In this document: positions 6,882-11,360 of the stretch, one piece after another
Layout of the letters: each line of letters starts with the position of its first letter
How positions within the stretch are numbered: the stretch's first letter is position 1
NCBI GenBank assembly: GCA_017615495.1
Contig: JAGAAA010000009.1
Span: 1 to 11,360, forward strand
Source of the DNA: Clostridia bacterium
GTDB lineage: Bacteria > Bacillota > Clostridia > Christensenellales > CAG-1252
DNA: 11,360 nt
Reading direction: 5' to 3'
The notes under the pieces: generated by a model
The model's input: only the letters and a program-made list of their open reading frames with translations
What the model was told of the DNA's origin: nothing
Database searches by the model: none
Made by a program: the position numbers and the translations under genes

Positions 6882-7492
6882 TGGAACACGAAAGAAAGGA
6901 CAACGAATTCATCACCACTTATCGCGCTTTGATCAAGCGCGACGGGGCGGACAAGCTTTTGGATTACCTGATCAACAAGTCGGATTTTTTCACCGCGCCG
7001 GCTTCTTCCAAGTTCCATTGCGATTTTGAGGGTGGGCTTTGCGAACATAGCTTAAACGTGTATCGCAGGTTGCTTTCTCTGTTGCAAGCGGAATACGGAG
7101 AAGGGTGGAAGGACGTTTATTCTCCCGAGACCGTGGCCGTAGTGGGGCTTTTGCACGACGTTTGCAAGATCAACTACTACGAGGTGGATTACCGCAACGT
7201 AAAAAACAAAGATACCGGCGCTTGGGAAAAGGTGCCGTACTATCGCGTGGAGGACAAACTTCCCTACGGACACGGTGAAAAGTCGGTGTACATCATCACG
7301 GGCTTCATGCGTTTGTCGCGCGAAGAAGCGATGGCGATCAATTGGCATATGGGCGGCTTTGACGACAGAGTGCGCGGCGGCAGTTATACCGTCGGCGTTG
7401 CGTTTCAAGAGTATCCCCTTGCCGTGTTGACGCATACGGCGGATTTCCTGGCAACGTATTTGGACGAAAAGAGGGCAACGGAAGAAGAATGA
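6881..7492 (+). CDS. HD-domain phosphohydrolase family protein
   Basis: 203 residues. The HD-superfamily metal ligands are visible in order: H56 (in GLCEHSLNVY), H92-D93 (in GLLHDVCKI), H131 (in YGHGEKSVY), H156 (in AINWHMGGFD) and D188 (in THTADFLATY). H46 (KFHCDFEGGL) may also belong to the site. This H...HD...H...H...D pattern fits a metal-dependent phosphohydrolase or phosphodiesterase acting on a nucleotide or related phosphoester. The substrate cannot be read from the sequence. No membrane segment or fused signalling domain is present, so it should be a soluble cytoplasmic enzyme. The ATG overlaps the stop of the membrane-protein gene by one base (TGATG), with a GAGGA site four bases upstream. 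The gene ends in an ATGA overlap with the amidohydrolase gene. Confidence 0.88.
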   Translation: MEHERKDNEFITTYRALIKRDGADKLLDYLINKSDFFTAPASSKFHCDFEGGLCEHSLNVYRRLLSLLQAEYGEGWKDVYSPETVAVVGLLHDVCKINYYEVDYRNVKNKDTGAWEKVPYYRVEDKLPYGHGEKSVYIITGFMRLSREEAMAINWHMGGFDDRVRGGSYTVGVAFQEYPLAVLTHTADFLATYLDEKRATEEE

Positions 7493-8313
7493 TCATTTTA
7501 AAGGGCGACGAACACGAGGCGGAAAAAAAGTATAGGATCATCGACGCGCATTGCCACATTTACCCGCAAAAGATCGCGGCGAAGGCGGTAAACGCCATCG
7601 GCAACTTTTACGGCATCAAGATGTCGGAAGACGGCACGGCGCCTTCCCTCATTGCGGAGGGTGAAAAGGTCGGCGTGGAAAGATACGTCGTACACAGCAC
7701 CGCCACCACCGTGCACCAAGTGCGCAGCATCAACGAGTATATTTACGGCGAGATGCAGGCGCATCCCGAGTTTATCGGGTTTATGACCTTGCACAATGAA
7801 ATGACCGACGAAGCCATCGAGGAAGAGGTGGAACTTGCCGTTTCGCGCGGGATGAAGGGCGTCAAATTGCACCCCGACTTCCAAAAGTTCAACATCGACG
7901 ATGCTGAAAACTTGTATCGCGTCACCGCCGGCAAACTTCCCGTCTTGCTGCACATGGGGGACAAGCGTTACGACTTTTCCTCCCCCGAAAGGCTTAAAAG
8001 AATGGCGGAAAAGTACCCCGAGCAGGTGTTCATCGGCGCGCATTTCGGCGGCTACTCGGTGTGGGACAAGGTGGAATGCTTAAGAGACCTTCCCAACGTG
8101 TATTTCGATACCTCTTCGTCCTTGTTCTTCTTGGATAAGGGGAGGGCGTCGGACCTCATCCACCGTTTCGGCCCCGAAAGATATTTCTTCGGCACCGATT
8201 TTCCGATGTGGAAGCCCGACGAAGAACTCAAGCGCTTCCTTGCGCTTGACCTCACGGAAGAGGAGAGGGAAGATATCCTCTATAACAACGCGGCAAAGCT
8301 ATTAAACGTATAA
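7489..8313 (+). CDS. Amidohydrolase-family TIM-barrel metal-dependent hydrolase
   Basis: 274 residues with the amidohydrolase_2 (COG2159-like, ACMSD-related) ligand set: H21-x-H23 (IIDAHCHIYP) after strand 1, H155 (LLHMGDKRYDF), H185 (FIGAHFGGYS) and D237 (FGTDFPMW). By analogy with ACMSD, H21, H23, H155 and D237 would bind one divalent metal and H185 would be catalytic. K126-L-H128-P (GVKLHPDFQKF) is a further typical family motif. Members hydrolyse or decarboxylate small molecules, and the substrate here is unknown. The start at 7489 overlaps the HD gene's stop (ATGA). Its ribosome site is weak and purine-only (GGAAGAAGA), which suggests dependence on coupled translation. No other start lies before the HxH motif except non-ATG codons. 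Confidence 0.87.
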   Translation: MIILKGDEHEAEKKYRIIDAHCHIYPQKIAAKAVNAIGNFYGIKMSEDGTAPSLIAEGEKVGVERYVVHSTATTVHQVRSINEYIYGEMQAHPEFIGFMTLHNEMTDEAIEEEVELAVSRGMKGVKLHPDFQKFNIDDAENLYRVTAGKLPVLLHMGDKRYDFSSPERLKRMAEKYPEQVFIGAHFGGYSVWDKVECLRDLPNVYFDTSSSLFFLDKGRASDLIHRFGPERYFFGTDFPMWKPDEELKRFLALDLTEEEREDILYNNAAKLLNV

Positions 8314-8317
8314 AGTA

Positions 8318-8331
8318 CCGCCCGAAGGCGG
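8318..8331 (+). other. Small intergenic hairpin before serS
   Basis: ccgcc-cgaa-ggcgg forms a 5-bp GC stem with a tetraloop in the 42-base gap between the amidohydrolase gene and serS. It has no T-run, so it is not an intrinsic terminator. It may be a processing or stability element. The gap is far too short for a T-box leader. Confidence 0.4.
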
Positions 8332-8355
8332 AAATAATAAAAAGCAGGTAGGATT

Positions 8356-9630
8356 ATGATCGATTTGCAACTGATTAGAAAAGACAGCGAATTCGTGGCG
8401 GCGGCTCTTAAAAAGAAAGGGGCGGAAGTTTCTTTCGACGAGCTGCTCGTTTGGGACAAGGACAGGAGAGCCTTGATCGCCGAGGTGGAAACCTTAAAGG
8501 CAAGAAGAAACAAGGTCAGCGGTGAGATCCCCCTCTTTAAGAAGCAGGGCAAAGATACGACCGAGATCTTTAAGGAGATGCGTGAGATCGGCGACAAGAT
8601 CACCGAGTCCGACGCTAAGATCAACGAGCTCGAAGCCAAGATCAACGACTTTTTAGCAAGGCTTCCCAACCTTCCCGACGAGGACGTCGTCGCGGGCGAG
8701 AAGGAAAACAACCAAGTGGTGCGCATCGAGGGCGAAAAGCCCGTGTTCGATTTCGAGCCGCAAAACCACGTGGACCTTTGCACCAAGCTCGGCCTTATCG
8801 ATTACGAGCGCGGCGTCAAACTTTCCGGCGGCGGCTATTGGATCTATCGCGGCATGGGCGCCCGTTTGGAATGGGCTATCTTGAACTATTTCGTTAACGA
8901 ACATTTGAAGGACGGCTACGAGTTCATTCTCCCGCCGCATCAACTTTCGTATTCTTGCGGCTTCGGCGCCGGTCAATTCCCCAAGTTTGAGGATGAAGTG
9001 TACTGGTTGGATGGAGAGGATCGCAAGAAGGCGCACTTCATGCTTCCCACGGCGGAGACCGCACTCGTCAACATGTATGCGGGCGAGATCATCGACGGGG
9101 CAAAGCTTCCGATGAAGTTCTTCGCGTATACTCCTTGCTACCGCAAGGAAGCGGGCAGCTACCGCGCGGAAGAGCGCGGCATGATCCGCGGTCACCAATT
9201 CAACAAGGTGGAAATGGTCATTTACGCTTCGCAGGACAAGAGCAAGGAAGCCTTTGAGGAGCTTGTCAACAAGGCGGCAAACCTCGTCAAGAAGCTGGGG
9301 CTGCACTTCCGCGTCAGCAAGCTTGCCGCGGGCGATTGCAGCGCTTCGATGGCGCGCACTTACGACGTTGAAGTCTGGATCCCCTCCATGGGCATTTACA
9401 AGGAGGTCAGCTCGGTTTCCAACGCAAACGACTATCAAGCAAGAAGAAACGGCACCCGTTACAAGGACCCGCAGACGGGCAAGAACCTCTTCGTGCACAC
9501 CTTGAACGGCAGCGGTCTTGCAACCAGCCGTTTGATCCCCGCCATCGTGGAACAGTTCCAACAGGCGGACGGCAGCGTTAAGGTCCCCGACGTGTTGGTC
9601 CCCTATCTCGGCACGGATATCATCAAGTAG
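8356..9630 (+). CDS. serS: Seryl-tRNA synthetase
   Basis: 424 residues, the usual length for bacterial SerRS. The N-terminus (MIDLQLIRKDSEFV) and the charged heptad-rich segment at about residues 28-100 form the long helical arm that grips the tRNA-Ser variable arm. The class II catalytic core follows: the TAE serine-binding motif (T232-A233-E234), motif 2 (Y262-R263-K264-E265 through R274-G-M-I-R278-G-H280-Q-F) and motif 3 (L383-NGSGLATS-R392), with the motif 3 arginine conserved. It charges tRNA-Ser, and tRNA-Sec where present, with serine in the cytoplasm. The motif 2 loop reads SYRAEERGMIRGHQF rather than the E. coli-like SAGRDTRGLIRQHQF, a variant form. The start is ATG at 8356 with AGGTAGG upstream (8346-8352). 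Its stop overlaps the ribosome site of the SIS gene, so the two are probably cotranscribed. Confidence 0.97.
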   Translation: MIDLQLIRKDSEFVAAALKKKGAEVSFDELLVWDKDRRALIAEVETLKARRNKVSGEIPLFKKQGKDTTEIFKEMREIGDKITESDAKINELEAKINDFLARLPNLPDEDVVAGEKENNQVVRIEGEKPVFDFEPQNHVDLCTKLGLIDYERGVKLSGGGYWIYRGMGARLEWAILNYFVNEHLKDGYEFILPPHQLSYSCGFGAGQFPKFEDEVYWLDGEDRKKAHFMLPTAETALVNMYAGEIIDGAKLPMKFFAYTPCYRKEAGSYRAEERGMIRGHQFNKVEMVIYASQDKSKEAFEELVNKAANLVKKLGLHFRVSKLAAGDCSASMARTYDVEVWIPSMGIYKEVSSVSNANDYQARRNGTRYKDPQTGKNLFVHTLNGSGLATSRLIPAIVEQFQQADGSVKVPDVLVPYLGTDIIK

Positions 9631-9640
9631 GAGAAAAGTT

Positions 9641-10672
9641 ATGAGCATTATGTTCGACGAGATCTTGACGGAACCGGAAGTCATCAAAAACGCGATCCAC
9701 GCCAACGAAAAGAAGGTGACGGACATCGCGGCTGAGGTCAAAAAACGCAAGATCAAAAACATTACCATCATCGGACGCGGCACCAGCGACAACGCGGGGC
9801 TTTGCTTTAAGTACTTTGCGGAGATCCTTTCCGGCATCCCGTCGGGTACGGCGCACCCCTCCGTTACCACGATGTACGGCGCTAACGTGGATTATTCCGA
9901 CCACCTTTTCGTTGCCATCTCGCAAAGCGGTAGGAGCATCGACACCCTCGCCGTTTTGTCGCAGGCAAACAAGCAGGGCGCTTTGACGGTGGCCATCACA
10001 AACGACGCCGCATCCCCCCTTGCGAGGGCAGGCAAGTATCACCTTGACCTCAGCGCCGGGGTGGAAAAGAGTATCGCCAGCGCAAAGAGCTATATTGCGG
10101 AACTTACCGTCCTTTACATGCTTGCCATCGCGCTTTCCGGCAAACCGCTGATGCCCGTCGTGTACTCTTTCCCCCAACGTGTGGAAGAAGCTATCGAGCT
10201 TTTGCCCACCATTGCGGAAGCGGCTGAGCAAACCAAGGATCTCAACAACTTCATCATCCTTTCCCGCGGCGTGATGCAGGGCGTCGGTAAGGAGCTTCAA
10301 TTGAAGCTCAACGAATGCGCCTATACCTTCGCGCAGTTCTACGGCACCAACGACTTTATGCACGGCCCCTACGCGTTGGTTGAGGAAGGCGTCAACATCA
10401 TCATCCTTGCGCCGTCCGGCGAATGCAGCGAGAATTTCCGCGATATCGCCACCCGTTTGCAACTTTTAAACGCAAACGTTTTGACCTTCAGCGACAATCA
10501 ACAATTGTTGAATCTTGCTACCTACGGCGTCAAGATGCCCGCGATGGACTCTTTGTCCAGCACCATCGCCTATTCCGTGGCGATGCATTTGTTTGCCATT
10601 GAGCTTGCGAAGCAGAAGGGGAAGAACCCCGATGCCCCGCGCAATCTCAAGAAAGTAACGATTACTAAGTAA
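9641..10672 (+). CDS. Stand-alone double-SIS sugar isomerase/deaminase (GlmS isomerase-domain-like)
   Basis: 343 residues matching the C-terminal isomerase half of GlmS, with no glutaminase domain. SIS domain 1 has G45-RGTSDNAG and the phosphate-binding S94-QSG-R98-S. SIS domain 2 has LSRGVMQG, KELQLKLNECAY and F-MHGPYALV. By position-for-position alignment with E. coli GlmS, the isomerase residues are kept: K222 (K485), E225 (E488), H241 (H504) and K338 near the C-terminus (K603, in PRNLKK). Known stand-alone proteins of this type are amino-sugar-phosphate deaminases/isomerases (NagB-II, GlmD, AgaS) or fructosamine-phosphate deglycases (FrlB). An amino-sugar phosphate substrate is therefore likely but not specific. 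It begins at ATG 9641 with TAGGAG overlapping the serS stop, spacer seven bases, and is the last gene of the train. Confidence 0.9.
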   Translation: MSIMFDEILTEPEVIKNAIHANEKKVTDIAAEVKKRKIKNITIIGRGTSDNAGLCFKYFAEILSGIPSGTAHPSVTTMYGANVDYSDHLFVAISQSGRSIDTLAVLSQANKQGALTVAITNDAASPLARAGKYHLDLSAGVEKSIASAKSYIAELTVLYMLAIALSGKPLMPVVYSFPQRVEEAIELLPTIAEAAEQTKDLNNFIILSRGVMQGVGKELQLKLNECAYTFAQFYGTNDFMHGPYALVEEGVNIIILAPSGECSENFRDIATRLQLLNANVLTFSDNQQLLNLATYGVKMPAMDSLSSTIAYSVAMHLFAIELAKQKGKNPDAPRNLKKVTITK

Positions 10673-10716
10673 CGGCTTCACGCAAGGCGGCATATACTTT
10701 TTTCTGACTTCAAAAC

Positions 10717-10757
10717 CGCGCAGTTACGTACGACGAGTACGCACCTGCGCGTTTTTT
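10717..10757 (+). terminator. Intrinsic terminator after the SIS gene
   Basis: A 7-bp stem (cgcgcag 10717-10723 with ctgcgcg 10745-10751) is extended, across a 3x3 internal loop, by a 5-bp stem (cgtac 10727-10731 with gtacg 10737-10741). Six T follow at 10752-10757. The AAAA at 10712-10715 would give a short U-tract on the opposite strand. Confidence 0.9.
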
Positions 10758-10998
10758 CGTTGAACTTCGTCTCGCCGCCTTCTCTGAAGCCGCTGACGGG
10801 TGGTTTTGGGTTGAATTTTGGGTTTCGGATGGTAAAAAACGAGGGGAGAGAAGGGCGGCGTCGCGGGTGTTTGACAAAAGGGGATAAAAAGCGGCTGATT
10901 TGGGGGTGAAAGTGAGATAGTGAACTCCATTTTCAGAAGGGTAAAATTTGAAAGATTTTTCACTTCGCGAACATCGAAATTTCCCTAAAAATAGGGTA
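10758..10998. other. G-tract-rich intergenic region, no gene seen
   Basis: About 240 bases lie between the terminator and the HU promoter. Eight runs of three or more G occur on the plus strand between 10798 and 10906, with none of comparable length on the other strand. A proline/arginine-rich minus-strand frame at 10724-10963 starts in this region and runs into the terminator stem, so it is not convincing. TTGACA at 10871 lacks a -10 at the right distance. Near the HU promoter are the palindrome TTCGCGAA (10964-10971) and a small inverted repeat, cccta-aaaa-taggg (10983-10996), abutting the -35 region. No RNA gene is recognised. Confidence 0.6.
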
Positions 10999-11027
10999 TT
11001 GACAAAGTATGGTTACTATTGTATTAT
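10999..11027 (+). promoter_or_regulatory. Consensus sigma-A promoter of the HU gene
   Basis: TTGACA (10999-11004), a 17-base spacer and TATTAT (11022-11027), in an AT-rich setting. Transcription would start near 11034, giving a leader of about 29 bases. The near-consensus match fits the high expression typical of HU. Confidence 0.88.
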
Positions 11028-11050
11028 ATACATATAAGTTACCTATATTC

Positions 11051-11055
11051 GGAGG
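11051..11055 (+). promoter_or_regulatory. Ribosome-binding site that sets the HU start
   Basis: GGAGG followed by a seven-base T-rich spacer and ATG at 11063. The in-frame ATG at 11009 lies between the -35 and -10 elements, so it cannot be the start of this transcript. Confidence 0.92.
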
Positions 11056-11062
11056 TTTTTTT

Positions 11063-11341
11063 ATGAACAAGAGTGACGTGATCAAGGCTATTTCGGACAA
11101 GACGAATATCACCGAAGCGGATTGCCGCCGTGTGTCCGAAGCTTTTATCGAGACCATTGCGGAAGCGCTGAAATCCGGCGATACCGTTACCTTTGCCGGT
11201 TTTGGTCATTTCAAAGCGAAACAACGCGCTCCCAAGGAAGGGCTTCACCCCAAGACGGGCAAGCGTATCAAGATTTCCGGCAGATGTGTGCCCACCTTTA
11301 AGGCGAGCAAGACCTTTGTCGCTGTGATGAACAAAAAGTAG
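11063..11341 (+). CDS. hup: HU-family DNA-binding protein
   Basis: 92 residues, typical for HU. The N-terminal helices (MNKSDVIKAISDKTNITEAD) form the dimerisation body. The FAGFGHF turn (44-50) and the beta arm (about residues 52-75) end in PTFKASK, where the last helix begins. Proline 63, which intercalates between base pairs in HU, is at exactly the standard position (HP63KTG). The arm residues before it differ from the common form: K58, L61 and H62 stand where E. coli HU has R58, R61 and N62. It binds DNA as a dimer, bends it and helps compact the nucleoid. It has its own promoter and is separated from the upstream genes by a terminator. No terminator is visible in the 19 bases left in the window. 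Confidence 0.95.
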   Translation: MNKSDVIKAISDKTNITEADCRRVSEAFIETIAEALKSGDTVTFAGFGHFKAKQRAPKEGLHPKTGKRIKISGRCVPTFKASKTFVAVMNKK

Positions 11342-11360
11342 TCCTCCATTTAACCTATTG

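Noticed and set aside
8314..8355. T-box or other riboswitch upstream of serS
   Set aside because: The gap is only 42 bases and holds one 5-bp hairpin without a T-run; no T-box sequence is present.
10871..10899. TTGACA at 10871 as a second promoter
   Set aside because: The hexamer at the 17-base position (GCTGAT) is unlike a -10 element, and no nearby alternative fits.
10724..10963. 79-residue Pro/Arg-rich minus-strand frame
   Set aside because: It is the complement of the G-tract region, runs into a terminator stem, has no clear ribosome site and no recognisable motif.
1..11360. CRISPR array, tRNA/rRNA genes, insertion sequence, toxin-antitoxin or phage-defence cassette
   Set aside because: No regularly spaced short repeats, cloverleaf, transposase, terminal inverted repeats or defence-type domains were seen. 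All repeats found are protein-coding domain repeats.

Overview
The window looks like chromosome from a Gram-positive, probably Clostridia-like (Bacillota) bacterium, perhaps an uncultured gut lineage. The base composition is moderately GC-rich, genes have strong AGGAGG-type ribosome sites, the intergenic regions are AT-rich with sigma-A-like promoters, and there is a large MBG-repeat surface protein with a single membrane anchor. The lineage is an inference; no rRNA or other decisive marker is present.

Region 1 (2-4024): the 3' part of a very large surface-protein gene whose 5' end lies outside the window. Extracellular tandem MBG-type modules lead to a membrane-proximal domain, one transmembrane helix, an acidic linker and two nearly identical 140-residue cytoplasmic domains that weakly resemble the MmcQ/YjbR fold. 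A strong bidirectional hairpin terminator (3991-4024) separates it from a convergent gene.

Region 2 (4049-4853): a minus-strand YhcH/YjgK/YiaL-family gene with its own promoter, then a roughly 360-base AT-rich divergent intergenic region carrying promoters for both directions.

Region 3 (4854-10757): a plus-strand gene train. In order: a zinc-ribbon / acidic-linker / eight-helix membrane protein of unknown function, an HD-domain phosphohydrolase, a TIM-barrel amidohydrolase, seryl-tRNA synthetase and a stand-alone GlmS-isomerase-like SIS protein. The first three are joined by stop/start overlaps of one to four bases, suggesting translational coupling. serS follows after 42 bases and the SIS gene after 10. 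A hairpin with a T-run ends the train.

Region 4 (10758-11360): about 240 bases with no convincing gene but an unusual run of G-tracts on one strand. A consensus promoter (TTGACA-17-TATTAT) then drives a 92-residue HU-type DNA-binding protein, complete just before the window edge.

Most of the window is ordinary housekeeping or metabolic content. The parts least explained by known families are the surface protein with duplicated cytoplasmic domains and the zinc-ribbon/acidic/polytopic membrane protein that heads the hydrolase genes.
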